Below, one piece after another: positions 22,219 to 29,845 of a stretch of DNA of 29,915 bases (positions are counted from its first letter, which is position 1; every line of letters starts with the position of its first letter). A program made the position numbers and the translations under genes. Under the pieces are notes generated by a model. The model worked only from the letters and a program-made list of their open reading frames with translations. It was not told where the DNA came from and made no database searches. The DNA comes from Lachnoclostridium sp. UBA1308 (GTDB lineage: Bacteria; Bacillota; Clostridia; Lachnospirales; Lachnospiraceae), in the NCBI GenBank assembly GCA_002307215.1, contig DBTU01000003.1:137104-167018 (forward strand), written 5' to 3'.

Positions 22219-23160
22219 ATGCCATTAGTTACGACGAAAGAAATGTTTCAAAAAGCATATGCCGGAGGCTATGCAATCGGCGCTTTTAATGTAAATAATA
22301 TGGAGATTATTCAAGGTATTACAGAAGCTGCAAAAGAAGAAAATGCACCTATTATATTGCAGGTTTCTGCAGGAGCAAGAAAGTATGCTAAGCATGCTTA
22401 TCTTGTAAAATTAGTTGAGGCTGCCTTACTTGATACGGATCTTCCGATTGCTTTGCATTTGGATCATGGAGATGATTTTGAGATTTGTAAGTCCTGTATT
22501 GACGGTGGATTTTCATCAGTTATGATTGACGGTTCCAAGCACAGCTTCAAGGACAATATTGAATTGACCAAGAAGGTTGTTGAATATGCTCACGCTCATG
22601 GTTGTGCTGTGGAAGGCGAATTAGGAAAACTTGCAGGAGTTGAGGATGATGTAAATATATCTGCAGCGGACGCTTCTTATACCAGACCGGAAGAAGTAGA
22701 GGAATTTGTCAGCAAAACAGGCGTTGATTCCTTAGCAATTGCTATCGGAACAAGCCATGGTGCATTCAAATTTAAGCCGGGTCAGAAGCCTCTGCTTCGT
22801 TTTGATATTCTGGAAGAAGTAGCAAAGAGACTTCCTAATTTCCCGATCGTATTACATGGAGCATCTTCCGTATCACAGGAATATGTTGAGATTATTAAGA
22901 AATATGGCGGAAAGATGGATGATGCAATCGGTATTCCGGAAGACATGTTAAGAAAAGCAGCAGGTTTGGCTGTTTGTAAGATTAACATTGATTCAGATTT
23001 AAGACTTGCATTTACAGCAGGCGTAAGAGAATACTTTGCAAACAATCCCAGCCACTTTGACCCGAGACAATACTTGACACCTGCCAGAAACAACATCAAG
23101 GCACTTGTTAAACATAAGATTGTTAATGTACTCGGTTGCTCAGGAGCTGCATTAAAATAA
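22219..23160 (+). CDS. fba: Class II fructose-1,6-bisphosphate aldolase
   Basis: The 313-residue, zinc-dependent TIM-barrel enzyme cleaves fructose-1,6-bisphosphate to DHAP and glyceraldehyde-3-phosphate in glycolysis. The catalytic Asp82 and metal ligand His83 lie in HLDHGDD; further zinc ligands are the Glu of VEGELG, the His of GTSHGAFK and the His of VLHGASSV; the INIDSDLR segment binds phosphate. The N-terminus MPLVTTKEMFQKAYAGGYAIGAFNVNN is typical of the clostridial/Bacillus type. AGAAAGGAC lies before the ATG, the codon use is of a highly expressed gene, and it is monocistronic between its own promoter and a strong terminator. Relation to tagatose-bisphosphate aldolases is distant enough to be unlikely. 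Confidence 0.95.
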   Translation: MPLVTTKEMFQKAYAGGYAIGAFNVNNMEIIQGITEAAKEENAPIILQVSAGARKYAKHAYLVKLVEAALLDTDLPIALHLDHGDDFEICKSCIDGGFSSVMIDGSKHSFKDNIELTKKVVEYAHAHGCAVEGELGKLAGVEDDVNISAADASYTRPEEVEEFVSKTGVDSLAIAIGTSHGAFKFKPGQKPLLRFDILEEVAKRLPNFPIVLHGASSVSQEYVEIIKKYGGKMDDAIGIPEDMLRKAAGLAVCKINIDSDLRLAFTAGVREYFANNPSHFDPRQYLTPARNNIKALVKHKIVNVLGCSGAALK

Positions 23161-23170
23161 GAATGAAAAC

Positions 23171-23202
23171 AAAAGGAAGTCGGCATGCCGACTTCCTTTT
23201 TT
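23171..23202. terminator. Bidirectional intrinsic terminator of fba
   Basis: A perfect 15-bp stem, AAAAGGAAGTCGGCA with its complement, ends in six T. On the minus strand it is followed by TTTTGTTTTC, so it can also end the convergent GGDEF-EAL transcript. Confidence 0.9.
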
Positions 23203-23236
23203 AATGCTTATGAATATGTACTTATTAACTAAATTG

Positions 23237-25723
23237 TTAAAACAAATTACATTGTGCGACCAAATCGTCATCCCGGATATTATCGAGCAATTCACCCGGA
23301 TGAAGGGGGATACTGTAAATATAGCCCTGAACGATGTCACATTGCTGTGATTTTAACAAGCGAAGTTGATCTTCGTATTCTACTCCCTCGGCAACAACCC
23401 TAATTTCTAGGCTGTGAGCAAGCTGAATGATAGCTTCGGCAATAAAAGCATCCTTACTGTTGGTGCAGATGTTATCAATAAAAGATTTATCGATTTTCAA
23501 GGTGTTAATCGGCATCTGTGTCAGATAATTCAGGGAAGAATAACCGGTTCCAAAATCATCCAGAGAAATTCTGACGCCAAGCTGTTGCAGGCTGCTTAAT
23601 AATTTGGTTGCATCCGTAATGGAGGATACTATGGTGCTTTCTGTAATTTCCAGTTCCAAATATTCAGGAGGAAGCTGCGTTTCATTAAGGATATCTGACA
23701 AAAGATTGATAAAACCTGGGCGATTAATTTGGACTGAAGAAATATTTACCGATACAGGGCGTGGTGAAATACCAAGATCAATGGAATTCTTATTAAATAG
23801 GCATGCTTCTTTGATGAGCCAAGAGCTGAGTTCAATGATTAAACCACTTTCTTCTGCAATCGGAATAAATTCTGATGGAGAGATATTGCCAAGCCGTTCG
23901 TTACGTATTCTCATTAATGCTTCAAAACCAATGATATTATTCGATTTTAATTCAAACAGTGGTTGGTATTGTATGTAGATTTCTTGATTATCGATTGCGT
24001 TACGAAGTACCTCAAGAATTAGGGTGTTTCTGTTTAACTCTTCCTCCATTTTAGAATCAAACAGAGTAAATTTGTTTTTACCGGTATCCTTTGATTTGTA
24101 CATCGCTATATCGGCATTCTTTATTAATATATTCGAGGTTAGTCCGTTTTCCGGGTATAAGGCAATACCGATACTCATTGATACATATATATTTTCTCCT
24201 TCAAGATCCAATGGACTTTTAAAGAGTTCCATAATTTCCGTAGCAAATTCAATAGCAGTTTCCTTGGTGGAGATAAATTCTTGAAACAGAAGGAATTCAT
24301 CTCCACCTGCTCTAGCAAGCATTCCGCCTGAAGAGGTAATGGAAGTAAGGATTCCGGCAGTCTTAGTAAGAAGGGTATCACCATATTCGTGTCCAAGGGT
24401 ATCATTAATTGTCTTGAAATTATCAAGATCAATAAAATATACAGCATGAAGTGTCTGATCAGGATTTGAAGATGACAGGGAAGCATTTACATAATCCAGA
24501 AAAGCCAGCTTATTCGGAAGATGCGTAAGAGTATCATGATAGGCGAGATATTCAATATGGTCATAGTTGGAACGTAACTGTTCCTCGTTGGAGAGAAGCT
24601 CTTCATGCATGGACTCCAGATCTTCATAATTTGTTTTTATGATATGGAGCATCTTGTTGAAGTTCTTCGATAGCTCTCCAAATTCATTGTTGCTTTTTAT
24701 AATGGACTGGACGGTTAGGTTGCCGTCGGACGCAGTACGCATGGCATCCCTTAAGGAAATAATCGGAGCTGTATATTTCTTTGATATGTAATCCGAAAAA
24801 AAGATAACAATGATAAGGATGACAGCGCATATAACAATCAGAAGTGTCAGCATAATGGTTGTTACAGAGCCGATTTCAGAGGCATCCTGCTTCACTAACA
24901 ATACCCAGTCCAGTTCCGGTAGAATACAATAACCGTATTCTTGATTCGTATTGTTATAATTGTATTCAAAATCACCGCTGACTTCAATCTTATCATTTTT
25001 GTAGTTGCTTACGAGCTGGGAGAGAGTGTCGGAGTTGATGTTATGTCCAATCATATTCGTATCCGGATGATAGATTACGGTTCCATCTTTTAGAAGAAGA
25101 ATTCCATACCCGGTTTTTCCGATTGTGATTGAGCTTAAAAAATCGTTAAAGTAGGAAGTTCCAACCGTACTGATTACATACCCGATAATTTGCTTGGTTC
25201 CCGGTTCAAAAATCGGAGAACCTATTTCAATGGTATATATGGTTTTTCCGGAGGTTTTCATAGGCTTTAACCCGCCTAGCGCAACAGCAACAGATTTTGT
25301 GTTATCTATATAATTCAGTGTCAGTAAATGCTCAACTTCGGAGCCGATGGTAACCGGATCCGAGCTTGCAATAACATCTCTGTCTGCATCGTACAGTGAA
25401 ATACGTTCACAATCCGAATAACTGAGACTACGATCATTTAGTAAAGCATTCACTGAGTCGGGGGCGGCTACTCCCGTAATATTGCTTCTGTTTACGGCTG
25501 AAACCAACTCATCTTGAAGAGCTAACAGGGATACTTCGGTTTTTTGGGTATTAATCATAGCACTAAGTCCACGGATATTTGTCTCCGCAATCATTCTTAA
25601 GTGATGGGTATTTATGTCAATTAGTTTATTCGTAAGTAATCCATGCGCAAGTACGGATACTAAAATGACTGGTATCATGGATGACATGATAAGCAGTATG
25701 CGTAAGGATTTTTTGATTTGCAT
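23237..25723 (-). CDS. Membrane-bound Cache-HAMP-GGDEF-EAL protein (c-di-GMP synthesis/breakdown)
   Basis: The ATG at 25723 follows GGAGG with 8 bases; the longer frame begins with a TTG five codons upstream. The 828-residue protein has TM1 (about 8-30), an extracellular double-Cache sensor (about 30-275), TM2 (about 288-310), HAMP (about 312-365), a short coiled coil, GGDEF (about 395-555) and EAL (about 565-815). The GGDEF motif itself is intact, but the RxxD inhibitory site before it is absent (SGGMLAR). The EAL domain retains EAL, the Asn of VNIS, LEITE, DDFGTGYSS, the Lys of LKIDKSF, VAEGVE and VQGY, so it looks active. It may synthesise or degrade c-di-GMP according to an external ligand. 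Convergent with fba. Confidence 0.93.
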   Translation of the reverse strand: MQIKKSLRILLIMSSMIPVILVSVLAHGLLTNKLIDINTHHLRMIAETNIRGLSAMINTQKTEVSLLALQDELVSAVNRSNITGVAAPDSVNALLNDRSLSYSDCERISLYDADRDVIASSDPVTIGSEVEHLLTLNYIDNTKSVAVALGGLKPMKTSGKTIYTIEIGSPIFEPGTKQIIGYVISTVGTSYFNDFLSSITIGKTGYGILLLKDGTVIYHPDTNMIGHNINSDTLSQLVSNYKNDKIEVSGDFEYNYNNTNQEYGYCILPELDWVLLVKQDASEIGSVTTIMLTLLIVICAVILIIVIFFSDYISKKYTAPIISLRDAMRTASDGNLTVQSIIKSNNEFGELSKNFNKMLHIIKTNYEDLESMHEELLSNEEQLRSNYDHIEYLAYHDTLTHLPNKLAFLDYVNASLSSSNPDQTLHAVYFIDLDNFKTINDTLGHEYGDTLLTKTAGILTSITSSGGMLARAGGDEFLLFQEFISTKETAIEFATEIMELFKSPLDLEGENIYVSMSIGIALYPENGLTSNILIKNADIAMYKSKDTGKNKFTLFDSKMEEELNRNTLILEVLRNAIDNQEIYIQYQPLFELKSNNIIGFEALMRIRNERLGNISPSEFIPIAEESGLIIELSSWLIKEACLFNKNSIDLGISPRPVSVNISSVQINRPGFINLLSDILNETQLPPEYLELEITESTIVSSITDATKLLSSLQQLGVRISLDDFGTGYSSLNYLTQMPINTLKIDKSFIDNICTNSKDAFIAEAIIQLAHSLEIRVVAEGVEYEDQLRLLKSQQCDIVQGYIYSIPLHPGELLDNIRDDDLVAQCNLF

Positions 25724-25780
25724 ACGAATAACCTCCAATATTAATTTAATTATGGTAATATATTGATATTAACCACTTTT

Positions 25781-25809
25781 ATTTTACCAAAATTGACAAA
25801 AAATTGCAA
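25781..25809 (-). promoter_or_regulatory. Promoter of the GGDEF-EAL gene
   Basis: On the minus strand TTGCAA (25804-25809), a 17-base spacer and TAAAAT (25781-25786) lie about 58 bases before the ATG. Confidence 0.55.
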
Positions 25810-25981
25810 CAAAATTCGTATTATATCTGATTTAATATGAATATATATTTAAGTATTTGAATTTGTATATTAAATACAAAGAAAGTTTTGGAAATGGAAT
25901 TTATTCACTACAATTCAGTAGTTCGAAAACATAAGCTTTCTAAAATATTTATTAATTCATGCTTGATTCCATATATTCTTG

Positions 25982-26010
25982 TTGAAAATAAAGGACTTTA
26001 AGGGTATACT
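25982..26010 (+). promoter_or_regulatory. Promoter of the tgt gene
   Basis: TTGAAA (25982-25987), a 17-base spacer and TATACT (26005-26010), leaving a leader of about 130 bases. The leader contains a CTTCCT/AGGAAG hairpin (26115-26134) just before the ribosome site. Between this and the divergent promoter at 25781 the sequence is AT-rich with no gene. Confidence 0.6.
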
Positions 26011-26148
26011 TGTAATGCTATAGATTGGGGTAAATAATCACAACGAAGTGCTTAGCAAGTTTTAAAGATTATAGTTCATAGGGAGAACTCACGAATAAAG
26101 TTGTATTTGGATTTCTTCCTGGATTATTAGGAAGTAGGAATAGCTGTT

Positions 26149-27282
26149 ATGTACAGAATGGTTGAGCAGGATGGTAAAGCAAAAAGCAGCGAATTTGTTA
26201 CGGTTCACGGGACGATTCAAACACCGGTATTTATGAATGTTGGAACTGTAGCTGCAATAAAGGGTGCAGTTTCCACCATGGATTTGCAAGAAATAGGTAC
26301 TCAGGTGGAGCTCTCAAATACGTACCATCTGCATGTCAGACCCGGAGATAGAGTTGTGAAACAGTTGGGTGGGCTTCATAAGTTTATGGTATGGGATAAG
26401 CCGATTTTAACCGACTCCGGAGGCTTTCAGGTATTTTCCTTATCAGAGCTTCGTAAGATTAAAGAAGAGGGAGTATATTTCAACTCCCATATCGATGGAC
26501 GTAAGATATTCATGGGGCCTGAGGAAAGTATGCAGATACAATCTAATCTGGCTTCCACAATAGCAATGGCCTTTGATGAATGTCCACCGAATCCTTCTAC
26601 CAGGGAATACATCCAAAGCTCTGTTGACCGGACAACAAGGTGGCTGGAACGTTGCAAAACAGAAATGAACCGACTGAACGGTCTGGAAGAAACGATTAAC
26701 AAAAACCAGTTGCTATTTGGAATTAATCAAGGCGGAACCTATTCGGATATTCGTATAGAACATGCAAAAAGAATTTCCGAGATGGAGCTTGACGGATATG
26801 CGATCGGAGGTCTGGCTGTCGGGGAAAGTCATGAGGAAATGTATCATATCCTTGAGCAAACGGTTCCCCATCTTCCGAAAGATAAACCGGTTTACCTTAT
26901 GGGCGTTGGGACTCCGGCTAACATTCTGGAAGCAGTTGACCGTGGAGTGGATTTCTTTGATTGTGTATATCCATCCCGTAATGGAAGACATGGACATGCT
27001 TATACAAACCAGGGCAAGATGAATCTGGTGAATGCAAAGTATGAGCTGGATGACAGACCGATTGAAGTGGGCTGTGACTGTCCGGCTTGTGCTCATTACA
27101 GTAGAGCTTACATTAGGCATCTGCTTAAGGCAAAGGAAATGCTGGGTATGCGGTTGATGGTACTTCATAATCTTTATTTTTATAATCATATGATGGCGGA
27201 AATCAGGGAAGCGATACGCGGCAAGCGCTACAGAGATTATAAAGCGCAAAAACTCGAGGGATTTTTACAGAACAAGGAATAA
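26149..27282 (+). CDS. tgt: Queuine tRNA-ribosyltransferase (tRNA-guanine transglycosylase)
   Basis: The 377-residue TIM-barrel enzyme exchanges G34 of GUN-anticodon tRNAs for preQ1 (bacterial) or queuine. The general-base Asp89 lies in LTDSGGFQVFSLS, the nucleophile Asp271 in DFFDCVYPSRNGRHG, and the zinc site is Cys309, Cys311, Cys314 and His340 (CDCPACAHYSRAYIRHL ... LHNL). The QGG in GINQGG and VGESHEE are substrate-binding loops. The N-terminus MYRMVEQDGKAKSSEF is the usual clostridial beginning, supporting the ATG at 26149 with TAGGAA nine bases before it. The partner gene queA is not next to it, while yajC follows, an order often seen in Firmicutes. Confidence 0.96.
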   Translation: MYRMVEQDGKAKSSEFVTVHGTIQTPVFMNVGTVAAIKGAVSTMDLQEIGTQVELSNTYHLHVRPGDRVVKQLGGLHKFMVWDKPILTDSGGFQVFSLSELRKIKEEGVYFNSHIDGRKIFMGPEESMQIQSNLASTIAMAFDECPPNPSTREYIQSSVDRTTRWLERCKTEMNRLNGLEETINKNQLLFGINQGGTYSDIRIEHAKRISEMELDGYAIGGLAVGESHEEMYHILEQTVPHLPKDKPVYLMGVGTPANILEAVDRGVDFFDCVYPSRNGRHGHAYTNQGKMNLVNAKYELDDRPIEVGCDCPACAHYSRAYIRHLLKAKEMLGMRLMVLHNLYFYNHMMAEIREAIRGKRYRDYKAQKLEGFLQNKE

Positions 27283-27290
27283 TGTGAAGA

Positions 27291-27412
27291 AAGAATTTTG
27301 AGAAGACCAAAATTCTTGGGAAGAATAAGAAACGCGCACAGAGGTGCGCACTCCTTATTCTTCCGGGTTTTGTGCCTAATAAGCATGGGCGCTGGTGTGA
27401 ACAAGAATTTTG
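27291..27412 (+). promoter_or_regulatory. Possible alternative-folding leader between tgt and yajC
   Basis: AAGAATTTTG (27291-27300) can pair with CAAAATTCTT (27308-27317), and an identical AAGAATTTTG recurs at 27403-27412. Between them is a strong stem: GAAGAATAAG...GCGCAC / GTGCGC...CTTATTCTTC (27320-27363). Two mutually exclusive pairings are thus possible. There is no T tract, so a terminator role for the central hairpin is uncertain. Confidence 0.4.
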
Positions 27413-27469
27413 AGAAAATCATAGCTCTTATTCCTATTATAGAAACATATCAACCAGGAGGTTATTGAA

Positions 27470-27793
27470 ATGAGTAATTTTATCTTATTAAGCGGAACAA
27501 CAACCGGAGGTAGCGGCAGTATGCTGGTATTGGTCGGTGAGCTGGCACTTATCGGACTTATCATGTACTTTTTATTAATCCGTCCCCAGAAGAAGCAGAA
27601 ACAGCAGATGCAGAGCATGCTTTCCACACTTGCAGTGGGAGACAGTATTGTAACTACAAGTGGTTTTTATGGCGTAGTAATCGATATCATGGATGAAGTT
27701 GTTATTGTAGAGTTTGGTAATAACAAGAACTGTAGAATACCGATGAAGAAGACCGCAATCGTTGAACTTGAGAAAGCGAATGCAGAGAAATAA
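27470..27793 (+). CDS. yajC: YajC, preprotein translocase auxiliary subunit
   Basis: The 107-residue protein has the canonical YajC layout: a single N-terminal TM segment (about 18-39, LVLVGELALIGLIMYFLLIRP), the conserved RPQKKQKQQMQ (38-48), then a cytoplasmic SH3-like region with LAVGDSIVTTSGFYGVVIDI (53-72). YajC associates with SecDF and the SecYEG translocon. The ATG follows a strong AGGAGG. It is 187 bases behind tgt, with a structured leader between them; the usual secDF genes do not follow, the operon ending here in a terminator. Confidence 0.93.
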   Translation: MSNFILLSGTTTGGSGSMLVLVGELALIGLIMYFLLIRPQKKQKQQMQSMLSTLAVGDSIVTTSGFYGVVIDIMDEVVIVEFGNNKNCRIPMKKTAIVELEKANAEK

Positions 27794-27815
27794 GCATAAT
27801 TTAGAGAAATAACAG

Positions 27816-27896
27816 CAGGCTGTCACAGGGCAATAGGTATAGTAGGACGGAATTAATAGTCTTGCATATCTGCAAGCCATTGGGACAGCCTGTTTT
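27816..27896 (+). terminator. Intrinsic terminator after yajC
   Basis: CAGGCTGTC (27816-27824) pairs with GACAGCCTG (27884-27892), followed by TTTTAT. The 60-base loop includes a perfect CTTGCA-TATC-TGCAAG hairpin (27861-27876), unusually elaborate for a terminator. Confidence 0.65.
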
Positions 27897-27924
27897 ATAA
27901 CAAATTTATCAGAGAGGATTTTCT

Positions 27925-28146
27925 ATGCCATGTGAGCGAACAAATAACTTAGGAAATGAAAATAATTGCAAATGCACCTTCACTTATTGTGATAATTGGG
28001 GCAAATGCTGTGCTTGTGTACTCTTCCATCGTACAAAAGGCGGAGTACCGGGCTGCTTCTTCACAGAAGAAGCCGAAAAAACCGGGAATCGAGATGTAGA
28101 CAACTTTATCAATAACATTGGGATACCCTTAAAAGAAGGTCATTGA
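27925..28146 (+). CDS. Small Cys-rich protein, DUF6485 type
   Basis: The 73-residue product carries Cys3, Cys15, Cys17, Cys22, Cys28, Cys29, Cys31 and Cys44, in a pattern CKCTFTYCDNWGKCCACVLFHR...GVPGCFF followed by EEAEKTGNRDVDNFI. This matches what I know as a small conserved, probably metal-binding domain (DUF6485) of anaerobic Firmicutes. AGAGAGGA precedes the ATG. It follows the yajC terminator directly. The function is not known; zinc or iron-sulphur binding is inferred from the Cys pattern only. Confidence 0.75.
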   Translation: MPCERTNNLGNENNCKCTFTYCDNWGKCCACVLFHRTKGGVPGCFFTEEAEKTGNRDVDNFINNIGIPLKEGH

Positions 28147-28239
28147 TTTTTTGAGAAAATGCTCTTTACCTGTTGAGAAGCAGAGATAGGTTTAAAGTAC
28201 TTGTTAGAACATAATTTCATGGAAGTTATATCAATTTTA

Positions 28240-28248
28240 TGGTATACT
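28240..28248 (+). promoter_or_regulatory. Extended -10 promoter of the VbhA/Fic pair
   Basis: TGG followed by TATACT (28243-28248), 29 bases before the antitoxin ATG. No good -35 is visible. Confidence 0.45.
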
Positions 28249-28277
28249 ACTTATATGAATAATTATGAGGTGATGGC

Positions 28278-28442
28278 ATGGAAAAGAGTCTCAAATTAGC
28301 AAGACAGGTTGCTGGCACAATGGCAATGGAAGGAATGAAACTTAATAAAAAAGAGTTTACATTAATTCAGCAGTGTGCATCAGGAAAGAAATCTTCACAA
28401 GCTGCAATCAATGAATTGATAAAGAAATATAAGGTTGATTAG
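28278..28442 (+). CDS. VbhA-type antitoxin of a Fic toxin-antitoxin pair
   Basis: This 54-residue frame was found by reading the sequence between the flanking genes. It begins MEKSLKLARQVAGTMAMEGMKL and ends KKYKVD. Residues Thr14-x-x-x-Glu18-Gly19 fit the class I Fic inhibition motif (S/T)xxxE(G/N), in which the Glu blocks ATP positioning in the partner's active site. The rest, with a Gly-Lys-Lys and an AAINELIKKY helix, matches the VbhA-domain antitoxins. GAGGTG lies five bases before the ATG. The Fic gene begins 8 bases after the stop, with its ribosome site AGGAGG overlapping the stop codon, so the two are translationally linked. The inhibitory motif is complete, so this protein is probably still functional even though its partner gene is frameshifted. 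Confidence 0.8.
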   Translation: MEKSLKLARQVAGTMAMEGMKLNKKEFTLIQQCASGKKSSQAAINELIKKYKVD

Positions 28443-28450
28443 GAGGCCGG

Positions 28451-29057
28451 ATGCATCAATATTATTATGAATATGAGCATGATGGTAAATACTGGTACCC
28501 AAATTCAAATACTTTAATGAATAAATTAAATATTAGAGACGATAAGACTCTATTAGAAGCTGAGCGTAATATCACCGCTATAAGAATTTTAGAGCTAAGG
28601 CAGAAAGCACTTAAGGGTAAACTTGATTATAGATTTTTATGTAAGCTTCATAAATATATATTTAGAGATATTTATACTTGGGCTGGCAAGATACGAGCAG
28701 TTGACATTTCAAAGGGTAATATGTTTTGCAAAAGTGAATATATATATGAAAATGCAGATGTGATTTTCAAACAATTAGAAAAAGATAATTATCTTATAGG
28801 TATTAATGAGACAGAAATTTCTACGAAGCTCGCTTATTATATGTCTGAGATTAATACACCCGTTCCGAGACGGTAATGGCAGAACACAAAGGGCTTTTGT
28901 TGAAATATTAGCAAGCAGAGCTGGTTATGAGGTGGATTTTTCAGAAGTGGGTCAGGAAGAGATGATCCAAGCGAGTGCGGAAGCTTTTAATAATGAATAC
29001 AATTTGATGAATGGGTTGTTCGCCAGAATTACAAAACCTACGGATAGCGATAAATAA
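28451..29057 (+). pseudogene. Fic-domain (adenylyltransferase) toxin, disrupted by a frameshift
   Basis: The first part (28451-28876) encodes the usual Fic N-terminus: TLMNKLNIRDD, then FRDIYTWAGKIRAVDISKGNMFC (71-93) and the helix TKLAYYMSEIN, after which it runs into a TAA. The second frame, shifted by one base, continues the domain from 28857 with the complete active motif HPFRDGNGRTQR, the catalytic His and the phosphate-binding GNGR, and a normal C-terminus up to 29057. The break lies near 28856: SEIN must be joined to HPF, and the ancestral gene probably had a few extra bases there (five would restore the typical spacing). No slippery heptamer is visible, so this looks like a real inactivating change rather than programmed frameshifting. 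A sequencing error is the alternative. Confidence 0.82.
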
Positions 29058-29110
29058 GCAAGGTAGAAAAACCTCACTTTCGTTCCATTCTGCTCAAATT
29101 CTATGCACGT

Positions 29111-29135
29111 AATCGGGAGCCTTAAGCTCCCGATT
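29111..29135 (+). terminator. Hairpin after the Fic pseudogene
   Basis: AATCGGGAGC, a CTTAA loop and GCTCCCGATT form a perfect 10-bp stem about 55 bases after the stop. No T run follows. Confidence 0.45.
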
Positions 29136-29259
29136 CAGACGTTTAAATGGGTGAAACTCTCCGATCCACCTAGCAATGGGAAGGATAGACGAATACTTTC
29201 TGTACCAATTTTTCTGTTACGATTTTAAGAGTCGCCAAAGGCGGAATATAGGAGCAAAA

Positions 29260-29784
29260 GTGAATATATTACTTACGGCATTTGAAGGAAAAAGTAATTC
29301 GGCAAAAGTACTTCTGGATAATCTGTCATCCGGATTACATAGTGAAAAATTATACCTGAGGAATGAAAGAGATATCAGTGTATCACAGGTAATTAGCAAA
29401 TTAGAAGAAAATAACTATTCCTTTATCTTTGCCTTTGGTCAGAAACCGGTGATCAAGAATAAGATTTATCTTGAAACAGTGGGCAGATCTGCGGAAAAAA
29501 ATGAGACTACCTCTTATAGCTATTCTGACTTGGCGTTTCATTTATCAAGAGCGGGATATCCGGTCCATATTTCGCAAAACGCCGGAACCTCATATTGCAA
29601 TCATTTATATTTTCATATTTTGGAATACATCAGTCGCAATCGTCTAAATACGAAGATGCTTTTTATTCATATTCCCTATCTTAAAAATATTACGGATATC
29701 AGTAACATGGCGGAAGCCATTAATAGCTATTTAAAGGCACAAAAAAAGCCTCAAAAGATTTCAAGACTCCAACCATCATCATAA
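29260..29784 (+). CDS. Short pyroglutamyl-peptidase I-like protein (peptidase C15 family)
   Basis: The GTG at 29260 is chosen because AGGAG lies five bases upstream and the conserved strand NILLTAFEGKSNS, corresponding to the C15 start, begins directly after it. An ATG further upstream (29176) precedes sequence without family character. The 174-residue product has FAFGQKP followed by the Glu72 of IYLETV, then GYPVHISQNAGTSYCNHLYF with the catalytic Cys113, and FIHIPYL with His137: the Glu/Cys/His arrangement of pyroglutamyl peptidases, which remove N-terminal pyroglutamate. It is about 30-40 residues shorter than typical Pcp (about 205-215), mainly between the N-terminal strand and the Gln-containing loop. 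Activity is likely but the shortened N-terminal half may change specificity. Confidence 0.75.
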   Translation: MNILLTAFEGKSNSAKVLLDNLSSGLHSEKLYLRNERDISVSQVISKLEENNYSFIFAFGQKPVIKNKIYLETVGRSAEKNETTSYSYSDLAFHLSRAGYPVHISQNAGTSYCNHLYFHILEYISRNRLNTKMLFIHIPYLKNITDISNMAEAINSYLKAQKKPQKISRLQPSS

Positions 29785-29845
29785 CAGATACCGAATAAAA
29801 AGTCTACTAATTTTTTCATATATGTTTTATAGTAAACTGTAGCCC

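Noticed and set aside
26011..26148. preQ1 riboswitch in the tgt leader
   Set aside because: No preQ1-type small pseudoknot with its C-rich loop and A-rich tail was recognised; only a short CTTCCT/AGGAAG hairpin is present.
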